64,000 bases of DNA, taken from positions 49,683 through 113,682 of the forward strand of contig JAQXIM010000102.1 in the NCBI GenBank assembly GCA_029007785.1, given 5' to 3'. Origin of the DNA: Clostridiales bacterium (GTDB lineage Bacteria; Bacillota; Clostridia; Lachnospirales; Lachnospiraceae). The notes below the pieces were generated by a model. That model was not told the DNA's origin and searched no databases. It was given only the letters and a program-made list of their open reading frames with translations. Shown here piece by piece: positions 51,988-60,457 of the stretch; positions within the stretch are counted from its first letter, which is position 1, and each line of letters begins with the position of its first letter. Both the position numbers and the translations under genes were made by a program.

Positions 51988-52046
51988 AAAGAGTTACACA
52001 TAAATACTTCATGTAGTATTTAAAACTACATATAATTTAACTCTTT
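51988..52046. other. Nested inverted repeat upstream of hemolysin III
   Basis: AAAGAGTTA (51988-51996) pairs with TAACTCTTT (52038-52046), enclosing ATGTAGT (52011-52017) and ACTACAT (52025-52031). It lies in the leader or promoter region of the minus-strand hemolysin III gene. Confidence 0.4.
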
Positions 52047-52095
52047 TTATTATCCCTGTCAAGGGGATTGGAAAAGAAATAAATGGTATGGCAGC

Positions 52096-52126
52096 AAAAA
52101 TACTTTTTCAACAAAACGGTATTTTT
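52096..52126 (-). terminator. Terminator of the LysR gene
   Basis: AAAAATAC (52096-52103) and GTATTTTT (52119-52126). Read on the minus strand, the stem ends in GTATTTTT. Confidence 0.5.
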
Positions 52127-52143
52127 ACAAAAAAGGCCTGTCA

Positions 52144-53055
52144 TTAATCCGACTGGTTTCTGTTTTTAAACTCGTTCAAGAGAAGTCCGCTGTCCAAAAC
52201 AAAATCACGAAAATGGCGGACAGCCGGAGTCATATAGCGATCTTTGCACCAGGCAATATGAATCTCACGATGGGGAATATGATTCTCAATGGTAAGGGCT
52301 TTCAAATCGGGATTGTTTGTTCCTGCAGCTTCTGAGACAAGAGCAACACCCAGACCGGCGGCAACGGCACCCTGGATAATCGGATCATTAATGGCTTCAA
52401 AAGCAATCAGTGGATGGATACCGACCTGCTGAAAAATATTGTCAATATGAGTTCGAATCTGACACTGGGGATGATAAGTGATAAAAGTTTCTCCGCCAAG
52501 TTTTGTCAGATCCACACTGTCCTGAAGGGCCAGAGGGTGATTTTTGGAAACAATAAGAACGGTCTCATGTTCTCCGATGGGAGAAGAAGTGATGTCCGGA
52601 TGATTCAGGGGCGTAGTAATGGCAACATCCGTTTCTCCGAATAACAGTTGTCTCTCCAGATCTGTGGTGGAACCCTGGCTGAACTGGAAGCGATTCTGGA
52701 TTTTTCCTGTATCAGCAAAAAAACGGGAAATCATATAGGGAACGAAATCGCTGAGGGAACTGAAGTGGGCAATTCGGATGATTCCCGTTTCTGAACTGAT
52801 ATAATCCTGGAGTCGTTCTTTCCCTTCATCCAGTGTGTTCAGAGCCTGGGAAACGTATTCCAGAAAAAAAGCACCGGAATTGGTAAGCTTTACATTGCGG
52901 CCATGGCGAATAAAAAGAGGTACATTCAGTTCTCTTTCCAGGTCAGTGATGGAATGGCTGAGGCAGGATTGGGAAATATTCAGACTTTGGGCAGCCTTTG
53001 TATAGTGTTCGTACTCTGCCGTGGTTTTAAAATAATAGAGCTGCTGCAGATTCAT
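52144..53055 (-). CDS. LysR-family transcriptional regulator
   Basis: A 303-residue LysR protein. The winged helix spans residues 1-60 (MNLQQLYYFKTTAEYEHYTKA, ISQSCLSHSITDLEREL) and the effector-binding domain 90-295 (GIIRIAHFSSLSDFVPYMI, LLFGETDVAITTPL). It resembles the CynR/YbhD-like branch in general form; the effector is unknown. ATG 53055 has GAAGGAGATT just upstream on its strand; the longer frame to 53196 has no such site. No target gene is adjacent in divergent orientation except the WapI-like gene about 460 bp away. Confidence 0.88.
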   Translation of the reverse strand: MNLQQLYYFKTTAEYEHYTKAAQSLNISQSCLSHSITDLERELNVPLFIRHGRNVKLTNSGAFFLEYVSQALNTLDEGKERLQDYISSETGIIRIAHFSSLSDFVPYMISRFFADTGKIQNRFQFSQGSTTDLERQLLFGETDVAITTPLNHPDITSSPIGEHETVLIVSKNHPLALQDSVDLTKLGGETFITYHPQCQIRTHIDNIFQQVGIHPLIAFEAINDPIIQGAVAAGLGVALVSEAAGTNNPDLKALTIENHIPHREIHIAWCKDRYMTPAVRHFRDFVLDSGLLLNEFKNRNQSD

Positions 53056-53350
53056 AAAAAATCTCCTTCTTATGTGTAACTTTCGAAGCAACTGTTTATC
53101 GCTCCGGACATATATCAAGATGAATGATAGTAACGCTATGAGCTGGGGGCAAACGGATTGGATTCCATGATAAACACAGATTTCTCCATGTATCATTCTC
53201 TCAAAATCCTTATATCATGATATTTTATGTATTTGTCTCATCCAAATCAATAGATTTTTTCGGATATATTCATACAAATGAGTTTTCGCGGATTTGCGAT
53301 AAAAAACAGGGATAAAACTGCACAGTCTGATATATTTCCCTTTCCGTTCA
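53056..53350. other. Gap between LysR and WapI-like genes
   Basis: AT-rich. It contains the perfect palindrome ATATCATGATAT (53212-53223), about 157 bp upstream of the LysR start. Nothing else recognised. Confidence 0.3.
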
Positions 53351-53380
53351 TTGGACTTTATTATGGTTTTATAGTATAAT
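53351..53380 (+). promoter_or_regulatory. Promoter of the WapI-like gene
   Basis: TTGGAC at 53351-53356, an 18-bp spacer and TATAAT at 53375-53380, leaving a leader of about 125 nt. ATGCCG near 53428 and CGGCAT near 53470 can pair in that leader. Confidence 0.6.
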
Positions 53381-53511
53381 GTCGAATATGCGTAAACGAA
53401 GGAAGAAACCGGACGAATAAATCCGAGGGATGCCGCGTTTTTCATGATTATATTTTTTCTTCCGATAACGGCATAGAAAAAGGAAAAAATGAAAAGGAAG
53501 TAAGTTGAGTT

Positions 53512-53943
53512 ATGATTTTTAAGAATGATAAAGAAAGCATGGAATGGAAGATTCTTCAGTACCAGTATCCCGATGCCGACTTGAGTTCCGACAAGACAGG
53601 ATATAGTTATGCGGCCAACTGGCTGAAGATTCAGGTAAGTCATCAAAGAGAAGGATATGGTCCGGCAGTCTTTCGGGAAAGTTTTCTGTTGACTTATGAA
53701 CTGAAAGAACTCATTGATGCTATGCGACGAATCTATGAAGGAGAAGAATACTATTATAAAGCAGAATTTGTTGAGCCGGTGCTGGAAGTTGAGATCAACC
53801 GTCACCGTGATGAATTCTATGTATGCTTCGACCTTTATTTCGAAAACTATGAAATGATGGTAGCCGACAACCTGTCGGAAGAAGAACTGAAGAAGCTTAT
53901 TGATCAGTTGGAGGCACTGCTGGAAGAATATCCGGAACGATAA
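53512..53943 (+). CDS. WapI-like (Imm-type) small cytoplasmic protein
   Basis: A 143-residue acidic protein without signal or membrane helix. The pattern YAANWLKIQVSHQREGYGP, then FLLTYELKELIDAMRRI, then AEFVEPVLEVEINRH resembles the WapI immunity family (NWL...V, LLTWEL.EL, F.EPNL.F). WapI proteins neutralise WapA toxins, but orphan homologues occur widely and no toxin gene is in the window. The assignment is from memory of the pattern, so moderate confidence. AAAGGAAGTAAG precedes ATG 53512. Confidence 0.55.
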   Translation: MIFKNDKESMEWKILQYQYPDADLSSDKTGYSYAANWLKIQVSHQREGYGPAVFRESFLLTYELKELIDAMRRIYEGEEYYYKAEFVEPVLEVEINRHRDEFYVCFDLYFENYEMMVADNLSEEELKKLIDQLEALLEEYPER

Positions 53944-53996
53944 AAGAAAATTCAGGGAATAAACCCGACATAACCGAACATAAGAACAAAACTAGA

Positions 53997-54101
53997 AATG
54001 CTCCCCTTCCGTGAAAGTGGGAAAGACCGATATAGAACAGAATCTCAAAAAGAAAAGGGTTTTTGTTTCATCGTCTTATCCATTAGTGGAATGGGAGCAT
54101 T
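53997..54101. other. Long-range inverted repeat in the gap before sigG-like gene
   Basis: AATGCTCCC (53997-54005) and GGGAGCATT (54093-54101) flank an A/T-rich stretch with AAAAAGAAAAGGGTTTTTG. It lies between convergent genes and could serve as a weak terminator. Confidence 0.35.
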
Positions 54102-54150
54102 GTTGTATTATTCAAACAGACATATCCAGATAGGAAGGAGAATGGATTGA

Positions 54151-54642
54151 TTAGTCTGCCAGATAGTTTTTCATGGATTTCAAGGCATTTTTTTCCAATC
54201 TGCTTACCTGCGCCTGGGAAATATGAATTTCATCCGCAACTTCCATCTGAGTCTTTCCTTCAAAAAAACGAAGCTTTACGATATTTTTTTCCCGATCCGG
54301 GAGACGGCTGATGGCTTCATTCAAAGAAATCGTCTCAACCCAGTGATCCTCCTTGTTTTTCTTGTCGCTGATCTGATCCATAACATAGAGGGCATCCCCG
54401 CCTTCCGTGTAAACCGGCTCATAGAGGCTTACGGGATTTTGTACCGCATCCATGGCCATGACAATATCTTCCGGTGAGATTTCCAGAACGGCAGCAATTT
54501 CCTGAAGAGTCGGTTCTTTTTGATTTTTTCTGGTCAATGCCTCCCGGGCGGAGATCGCCTTATAGGCAATATCACGAAGGGATCGGCTGACGCGAATGCT
54601 GTTATTATCCCGAAGATACCTTCGGATTTCCCCTATTATCAT
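54151..54642 (-). pseudogene. sigG: 5'-truncated sporulation sigma factor SigG-like
   Basis: The 163-residue frame starts MIIGEIRRYLRDNN and continues IRVSRSLRDIAYKA, PVSLYEPVYTEGGDALYVMDQ, LPDREKNIVKLRFFEGKTQMEV and ISQAQVSRLEKNALK. This is regions 2.4 to 4.2 of the SigF/SigG group, closest to SigG. A complete SigG is about 95 residues longer and carries regions 2.1-2.3 for core binding. Upstream the frame reads FLPPIFIP and then meets a TGA; no other frame there encodes the missing part, and there is no ribosome site on this strand. It is therefore probably a remnant, though a start at this methionine cannot be excluded. Confidence 0.72.
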
Positions 54643-54682
54643 TGGAATGAAAATGGGAGGTAGAAATCAGGACAAAAGCCCA

Positions 54683-54790
54683 TGAAACATAAATAAAGCC
54701 GAAAAGACAAAACCGCAAAGGAAAAAACGCAAAGATAAAGCCGATAAGAAAAAACTGCAAAGAAAAAACTGCAAAGATAAAACCGCGGTA
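54683..54790. repeat. Imperfect A-rich short tandem repeats
   Basis: Degenerate units of about 14-17 bp based on AAAAAACTGCAAAG and AAAACCGCAAAG. They fill the gap between the ArsR stop and the truncated sigma gene, just upstream of where the sigma N-terminus should be. Confidence 0.6.
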
Positions 54791-54837
54791 AACAGCTTCG
54801 GTGACAGAACCAGCGAAAAACGTGAATTCCGGAACGC

Positions 54838-55140
54838 TTATTCCTGAATATGTTCCAGACCCTGATTCATGATTGTCAGTACATGGTGGTCAGCCAGGGA
54901 GTAGTAGATGGTACGGCCATCCCGGCGGAAACGAACCAGTTGACTTTGCTTCAGAATACGAAGCTGATGGGAAACAGAGCTTTGGGACATTCCGATGGTG
55001 TCAGCAATATCCTGTACACATTTTTCATTTTCCAGAAGGGTGTAAAGAATTTTAACCCGGGTTGGATCCCCAAATATTTTGAAAAGTTCGGCTAGGTAAT
55101 ACAGTTCATCATCACTGGGCATCGTAAAGTTTGTAGTCAT
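54838..55140 (-). CDS. ArsR/SmtB-family metal-sensing repressor, alpha5 zinc-type
   Basis: A 100-residue winged-helix repressor (LAELFKIFGDPTRVKILYTL, VQDIADTIGMSQSSVSHQL, RRDGRTIYYSLADHHV). The last helix carries the alpha5 metal site D-x-H-x10-H-x2-E (ADHHV to LEHIQE), the pattern of zinc/cobalt sensors SmtB and CzrA. It lacks the cysteine pair of arsenic sensors. It should release DNA when zinc binds. No metal exporter is adjacent; relQ lies 35 bp upstream on the same strand. ATG 55140 fits the AAAGAGAG site. Confidence 0.88.
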   Translation of the reverse strand: MTTNFTMPSDDELYYLAELFKIFGDPTRVKILYTLLENEKCVQDIADTIGMSQSSVSHQLRILKQSQLVRFRRDGRTIYYSLADHHVLTIMNQGLEHIQE

Positions 55141-55175
55141 AGTATTCTCTCTTTCTTGCATCCGATTTCCTGGTA

Positions 55176-55940
55176 TCAGACGATAGGAATATGAAAACGT
55201 TCCAGTTTCTCCTTCAGATCCTCTGTGGGATTCTCTGAATTCTGGCTGATTCTGTTTCGAATCTCCATCATACGTTTATCTGTGGCCGCGATGGTTTCTG
55301 CACATTCTGTAAGCTCATTGACAATAGAATCCTCATCATCCACTGATTTTTTATATTTCAACTGGTGTTCCAGACTGGCCCAGAAATCCATGGCAATGGT
55401 ACGAATCTGAATTTCCACTTTCATGATTTTTGTCTGATCTGAGAAGAAAACAGGAATTTCCACGATCAGATGGAGACTGCGGTAACCATTTGGCTTGGGA
55501 TTTTTAATATAATCCTTTGTTTCCAGCAGACGAATGTCATCCTGGCTTGTCAGCATGGCGGCAACGGCATAGATGTCATCAATAAAAGAGCAGATAACGC
55601 GGATTCCTGCCACGTCCTTGATATTATTCTCGATAGCATCTACAGTAATCGGAAGATCTTTTTTGCGCAGCTTTTTAATAATGCTGGCAGGTTTTTTGAT
55701 CCGGTAACTGATAAATTCAATAGGGTTTCTTTTATAACGAAGAGAAAGATCTGCGTTTAAAACTTCCAGTTTGGTACGAACTTCACGGATGGCACAGCTA
55801 TACATCATCATCAGTTCCTGGAAATCGATCAGTTCATTGACAAAATAAGAATTATTTTCTGCTATAGTATCAATTTGTTCATAGTTTACATCGTTCAGGC
55901 TGGCGAGTCCCGGACGATGTCTTTCAGGTAATTGACTCAT
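55176..55940 (-). CDS. Small alarmone synthetase RelQ-type GTP pyrophosphokinase
   Basis: A 254-residue single-domain (p)ppGpp synthetase. The synthetase core shows FISYRIKKPASIIKKL, DVAGIRVICSFIDDIY, NPKPNGYRSLHLIVEIP and VEIQIRTIAMDFWASLEHQLKY in overlapping order. There is no hydrolase, TGS or ACT domain, so it is a RelQ/YjbM or RelP/YwaC-like enzyme, closest in feel to RelQ. It makes alarmone from ATP and GTP or GDP under stress. GGAGG precedes ATG 55940; the TTG at 55955 overlaps that site and is not the start. The ArsR gene follows after 35 bp, probably one transcript. Confidence 0.92.
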   Translation of the reverse strand: MSQLPERHRPGLASLNDVNYEQIDTIAENNSYFVNELIDFQELMMMYSCAIREVRTKLEVLNADLSLRYKRNPIEFISYRIKKPASIIKKLRKKDLPITVDAIENNIKDVAGIRVICSFIDDIYAVAAMLTSQDDIRLLETKDYIKNPKPNGYRSLHLIVEIPVFFSDQTKIMKVEIQIRTIAMDFWASLEHQLKYKKSVDDEDSIVNELTECAETIAATDKRMMEIRNRISQNSENPTEDLKEKLERFHIPIV

Positions 55941-56185
55941 TATTTGTTCCTCCAATCGTCCTGAAAAGCTGCATGATTCCGACCGGTATCCTTCTGCCGC
56001 AAACGGGCTTCATGGGTGCGAAATCAGCACAGGACAATGTCTGTAGTACTTTTCCGTGTCAGGAATGGTTCTTGACCACATGTAAAATAATTTTAACAGG
56101 CTTTGAAAGAGAATGCAATAATGCCTATCGAAAGCCTTTATTAAAAAATCATAAGGAAAGATAAAAAAAGAAATAGACAGAGTTC
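55941..56185. other. Divergent gap between relQ and gltX
   Basis: AGGCTTT (56098-56104) and AAAGCCT (56131-56137) form an inverted repeat. No clear minus-strand promoter was found. Nothing else is recognised. Confidence 0.35.
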
Positions 56186-56215
56186 TTGTCTCTTATGGCT
56201 GCTGTGTGATATACT
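56186..56215 (+). promoter_or_regulatory. gltX promoter
   Basis: TTGTCT at 56186-56191, an 18-bp spacer and TATACT at 56210-56215, about 105 nt before the start codon. Confidence 0.55.
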
Positions 56216-56321
56216 AAGCTTCATGAATGCGTTCTTCCGGAATACAGGAGGAGAAAATCGAAATGATAAAAGGAAAATAAGAACCTCTTTGGAAAACGAG
56301 AGAGGTGATAAGGAGAAAAAC

Positions 56322-57791
56322 ATGAATAAAAAAGTAAGAACAAGATTTGCACCGAGCCCCACCGGTCGTATGCATGTAGGAAATCTGCGGACAGCATTGT
56401 ATGCGTATCTGATCACACGTCATGAAGGCGGAGATTTTATTCTGCGGATTGAGGATACGGATCAGGAACGTTATGTGGAAGGTGCTGTGGATATTATTTA
56501 TCGTACTCTCCAGTCTGCAGGGCTCACTTATGATGAAGGTCCGGACCGTGAAGGAACTTGCGGACCTTATGTTCAGAGCCAGCGTCAGGCTGCCGGTATC
56601 TATCTCCAGTATGCCAAAGAACTGATTGAGAAAGGTGAAGCTTACTATTGTTTTTGCGATAAGGAAAGACTGGAATCTCTTCATCAGACCATCGATGGAA
56701 AAGAGATTTCCATGTACGATAAGCATTGCCTGAGTTTGAGTCAGGAAGAAATTCAGGCCAATCTGGATGCCGGAAAGCCTTACGTAATCCGTCAGAATAT
56801 TCCCAGAGAAGGAACGACGACTTTTCATGATGAGATTTACGGAGACATTACCGTGCCCAATGCAGAATTGGATGATATGATTCTGATCAAATCGGATGGA
56901 TATCCCACCTACAATTTCGCCAATGTAGTGGACGATCATCTCATGGGAATCACCCACGTTGTTCGCGGTAATGAGTATCTTTCTTCTTCACCCAAATACA
57001 CCCGTCTCTATGAAGCATTTGGATGGGAAGAACCGGTATACGTTCATTGCCCTCTGATCACTGATGAGAATCACCAGAAGCTGAGTAAGAGAAGCGGCCA
57101 TGCTTCCTATGAAGACCTGCTGGAACAGGGATTTCTGGAGGAAGCGGTAATTAATTTTGTAGCTCTTCTTGGCTGGAGTCCCGAAGATAATCGGGAAATT
57201 TTCACTCTGGATGAGTTGATAAAGGCCTTTGACTACCGTCATATGAGCAAATCTCCGGCTGTCTTTGACATGACAAAGCTTCGTTGGATGAACAGTGAAT
57301 ATATCAAAGCCATGGATACCCAGCGTTATTATGAAAAGGCAATGCCGGTGATTCGTTCTGTCATCAAAAAAGAGATGGATCTGGAGAAAATTGCAGACCT
57401 GATGAAGACGAGAATTGAAGTATTTCCTGATATTGCAGAACCCATTGATTTCTTCCAGGAATTGCCGGAATATGATGTGGCCATGTATACTCATAAGAAA
57501 ATGAAGACGAACAGTGAGAATTCCCTGGAAGTTCTGAAGGATCTGCTTCCTCGTCTGGAAGAGCAGGAAGACTACAGTATGGAGGGAATCAAGAACCTTC
57601 TTATGGGATATGTGGAAGAGAAGGAACTGAAAAACGGCAGAGTTCTTTGGCCGGTTCGTACGGCAGTATCCGGAAAGCAGATGACTCCCGGCGGAGCCTA
57701 TGAAATCATGGAAATCCTGGGTAAGGAAGAGTCTTTGCGGAGAATTCGTATTGGTATTGAAAAATTGGAAGCTGCTGTATCAGAACAGTAA
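56322..57791 (+). CDS. gltX: Glutamate--tRNA ligase
   Basis: A 489-residue class I synthetase. The HIGH-like site is in [19 protein letters not shown], the KMSKS-like loop is [14 protein letters not shown], and [17 protein letters not shown] is the GluRS signature. The C-terminal helical anticodon-binding domain follows. ATG 56322 has AAGGAG upstream; the frame is open to 56223 without homology. Whether it is discriminating or also charges tRNA-Gln cannot be read here. Confidence 0.97.
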   Translation: MNKKVRTRFAPSPTGRMHVGNLRTALYAYLITRHEGGDFILRIEDTDQERYVEGAVDIIYRTLQSAGLTYDEGPDREGTCGPYVQSQRQAAGIYLQYAKELIEKGEAYYCFCDKERLESLHQTIDGKEISMYDKHCLSLSQEEIQANLDAGKPYVIRQNIPREGTTTFHDEIYGDITVPNAELDDMILIKSDGYPTYNFANVVDDHLMGITHVVRGNEYLSSSPKYTRLYEAFGWEEPVYVHCPLITDENHQKLSKRSGHASYEDLLEQGFLEEAVINFVALLGWSPEDNREIFTLDELIKAFDYRHMSKSPAVFDMTKLRWMNSEYIKAMDTQRYYEKAMPVIRSVIKKEMDLEKIADLMKTRIEVFPDIAEPIDFFQELPEYDVAMYTHKKMKTNSENSLEVLKDLLPRLEEQEDYSMEGIKNLLMGYVEEKELKNGRVLWPVRTAVSGKQMTPGGAYEIMEILGKEESLRRIRIGIEKLEAAVSEQ

Positions 57792-57819
57792 TAACCGATA
57801 TTCATATGGATAAAGACAG

Positions 57820-57849
57820 GAAAATGGGCATGGTGTCATGCCCATTTTC
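57820..57849 (+). terminator. gltX terminator
   Basis: GAAAATGGGCATG (57820-57832), loop GTGT, CATGCCCATTTTC (57837-57849). The T-rich part lies within the stem. Confidence 0.72.
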
Positions 57850-57940
57850 TGATGATAAAACAACAAGTCATTCTTAAGGCAAAACAAGGTATTATGGACT
57901 AACAAAAGATATAAAAACAGCAGAGGAAAGGAGCAGATGT

Positions 57941-59833
57941 ATGGGATTCAGTTTGGCACAGGAAGAAGCCATCCATCACGGAAAGGGACCGGCCATGGTT
58001 CTGGCGGGACCCGGATCCGGGAAAACCATGGTAATTACTCATCGGGTAAAATATCTGGTGGAAGAATATGGAATCGATCCGTCCTCCATTCTGGTGATTA
58101 CTTTTACGAAAGCAGCAGCAGACGAAATGAAAAGTCGATTTCAGCGATTGATGGAAGGGAAATATTTGCCCGTAACCTTTGGAACGTTTCATGCGGTTTT
58201 CTTCAAAATACTAAAACATGCCTATTCCTTTTCGGCGGCGAATATCATACGACCGGAACAGAAATATAATTTTTTAAAGGAAATTCTGGAAGACAGCAAC
58301 CTGGATATGGAAGATGAAAAGGATATGATTCAGAAGCTGGAAAGTGAAATCAGTGCAGTTAAGGGAGATCGGCTGTCTTTGGAATGTTATTATTCTCAAT
58401 CCTGTCCGGAGGAAATCTTTCGGGAAATTTATCGGGATTACGAATTGCGGCTTCATAGAGCAGGGCTTATTGATTTCGATGATATGATGAAGCTCTGTTA
58501 CGAGCTGTTTTCTGAACGGCCGGATATCCTCTCTGCCTGGCAGAAAAAATATGCCTATATTCTGATTGATGAATTCCAGGATATTAATCGGATTCAATAT
58601 GAGATTGTCCGGATGCTGGCCCGTCCCGGGAATCATTTGTTCATTGTAGGGGATGATGATCAGTCCATTTATCGATTTCGTGGTGCCAAGCCGGAAATTA
58701 TGTTGGGATTTCCCAGGGATTATCCTTCCTGTCATCAGATTCTGCTGGATATTAATTATCGATCCGTTCCTGCTGTGGTGGAAGCCTCTTCCCGTCTCAT
58801 CGCTCAGAATTCTTCACGTTTCCCGAAAAAGATCCGGGCATGTCGGACAGGGCAGGAGTTGGTGACAGTTTTTTCTTATTCGAATCTTCTGGAAGAAAAT
58901 GATCAGGTCATCAGAAAACTCCAGAACTATCAGCGTCAGGGAATTCCTTATGAGGAAATGGCTCTGCTGTATCGGACCAACATTCATCCACGGGTAATGG
59001 CCGAACAGCTCATGCGATGCCATATTCCTTTTCAGATGGGAGAGGTAGCTCCCAATCTTTATGAACATTGGATTTCCAGGGACATATTAACATATATGCT
59101 GATTGCCGCAGGAAGCCGAAGTCGCGGAGATTTCCTTCACATTATTAACAGACCAAAACGGTATATCTCCCGGAATGCCTTTCCGGATCCCCAGGTGTCC
59201 CTGGAAAAGCTCAAGGAAACGGTGAAAGATAAGGATTGGGTTCTTGAACGGGTGGAGCGTCTGGAATACGATCTGAACATGATTTCCCGTATGCGTCCCT
59301 GGGCTGCTGTTAACTATATTCGTAAGGCAGTGGGGTATGATGATTTTATCAGGGAATATGCTCAGCAGAAAAAAATGCAGGAGGACGAGTGGATGGAGGT
59401 TCTGGATGAACTCCATGAGAGCGCGAAGCCCTTTTCCTCTTTGGATGAGTGGCTGGAGTATATCCGGGAATACAGCAGAAATCTGCAGGAAAAGAAAAAG
59501 GAGGAAAAGCAGGATAGAAAAGGCGTATCCATCATGACTATGCACAGTTCCAAGGGATTGGAGTATCAGGTTGTCTTTATTATGGATGCCAATGAAGGAA
59601 TTACCCCTCATAAAAAAGCTGTTTTGCAGTCGGATATGGAAGAAGAAAGGAGGCTGTTTTATGTGGCCATGACCCGGGCAAAAAAATATCTCCATATTTG
59701 TTATTCCAGAGAACGTTTTAATCGGGAGATGCCCATGTCCCGGTTTGTTCAGGAACTGGGAATTCCTCCGGAGACAGACAAACATGAAGAGGGAACAGCA
59801 GGGAAGAAAGCCAAACAGCGAAGAATAGAATAG
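57941..59833 (+). CDS. UvrD/PcrA-type SF1A DNA helicase
   Basis: A 630-residue 3'-5' helicase. All SF1A motifs are present: Q/I LAGPGSGKTMVITHR, Ia ITFTKAAADEM, II LIDEFQDINRIQ, III GDDDQSIYRFRGA, IV region LLYRTNIHPRV, V HSSKGLEYQVVFI and VI VAMTRAKKYLHI. It is about 100 residues shorter than PcrA, mostly in the 1B/2B insertions and the C-terminal tail, so it is probably a second UvrD-like helicase rather than the essential PcrA. It likely acts in DNA repair. GGAAAGGAG precedes the start. Confidence 0.93.
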   Translation: MGFSLAQEEAIHHGKGPAMVLAGPGSGKTMVITHRVKYLVEEYGIDPSSILVITFTKAAADEMKSRFQRLMEGKYLPVTFGTFHAVFFKILKHAYSFSAANIIRPEQKYNFLKEILEDSNLDMEDEKDMIQKLESEISAVKGDRLSLECYYSQSCPEEIFREIYRDYELRLHRAGLIDFDDMMKLCYELFSERPDILSAWQKKYAYILIDEFQDINRIQYEIVRMLARPGNHLFIVGDDDQSIYRFRGAKPEIMLGFPRDYPSCHQILLDINYRSVPAVVEASSRLIAQNSSRFPKKIRACRTGQELVTVFSYSNLLEENDQVIRKLQNYQRQGIPYEEMALLYRTNIHPRVMAEQLMRCHIPFQMGEVAPNLYEHWISRDILTYMLIAAGSRSRGDFLHIINRPKRYISRNAFPDPQVSLEKLKETVKDKDWVLERVERLEYDLNMISRMRPWAAVNYIRKAVGYDDFIREYAQQKKMQEDEWMEVLDELHESAKPFSSLDEWLEYIREYSRNLQEKKKEEKQDRKGVSIMTMHSSKGLEYQVVFIMDANEGITPHKKAVLQSDMEEERRLFYVAMTRAKKYLHICYSRERFNREMPMSRFVQELGIPPETDKHEEGTAGKKAKQRRIE

Positions 59834-59856
59834 CTGCATAGAGTAAGGTCAAACAG

Positions 59857-59902
59857 AAAAACACGCTGCACCCAGCCCTTAAGCTGAATGCAGCGTGTTT
59901 TT
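59857..59902. terminator. Bidirectional terminator
   Basis: AAAAACACGCTGCA (59857-59870) pairs with TGCAGCGTGTTTTT (59889-59902), with an inner AGC/GCT part. It separates the helicase and the convergent DUF1292 gene. Confidence 0.85.
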
Positions 59903-59959
59903 TGGTAACCAATCATGTTTGTCAGATGTTTGATTTGTGTTATTAGTCGGACAGAAGAA

Positions 59960-60280
59960 TTACTCTTCGTCTGCATCAACCAGCTCATCGTAATCCAGTT
60001 CATCTAAAAGTTCATCGTAACGATCGGCAACAGCTTCAAATTCTTCGTCATCCACAATATTGTCCAGAGTTACTTCGCCGTTTTCGTCCTCGCTGAAACG
60101 ATAGAGGAAAACTTCGCCTTCTTCATCATCCAGCTGAGAAGCAGGCAGCAGAGCAACGTACTGGCGATTCAGAAGGGGAAAGCGGGCAAGAACCACACAC
60201 TCCATCTCAGTACCATCTTCCAATTCCAGAGTGATGATAACCTCTTCGTTTTCGGTGTAACTTTCTTCGATTTTGCTCAT
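59960..60280 (-). CDS. DUF1292 family protein (YrzB-like)
   Basis: A 106-residue very acidic cytoplasmic protein. It shows ITLELEDGTEMECVVLARF, RQYVALLP, then EVFLYRFSEDENGEVTL and IVDDEEFEAVADRYDEL, the standard DUF1292 layout. Function is unknown; homologues in Firmicutes sit near yrzL and ruvX. A gap of 177 bp separates it from ychF upstream on the same strand. AAAGGAAAAGAC precedes ATG 60280. Confidence 0.9.
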   Translation of the reverse strand: MSKIEESYTENEEVIITLELEDGTEMECVVLARFPLLNRQYVALLPASQLDDEEGEVFLYRFSEDENGEVTLDNIVDDEEFEAVADRYDELLDELDYDELVDADEE

Positions 60281-60457
60281 AGTCTTTTCCTTTCATAAAT
60301 GGGAGGCAGGGAATGAGAGATGCCGGCGGGCTGATATCTCAACATTTTGCCGTTTTTATTTTTGATTTCAGAAGGAAACGGAGATGACAGTACCTGGGAA
60401 TTCTGTTCCAGAATCTGAGTTTCCGGGCTTCTGAAAAATAGCATAGATATGGGTGGA

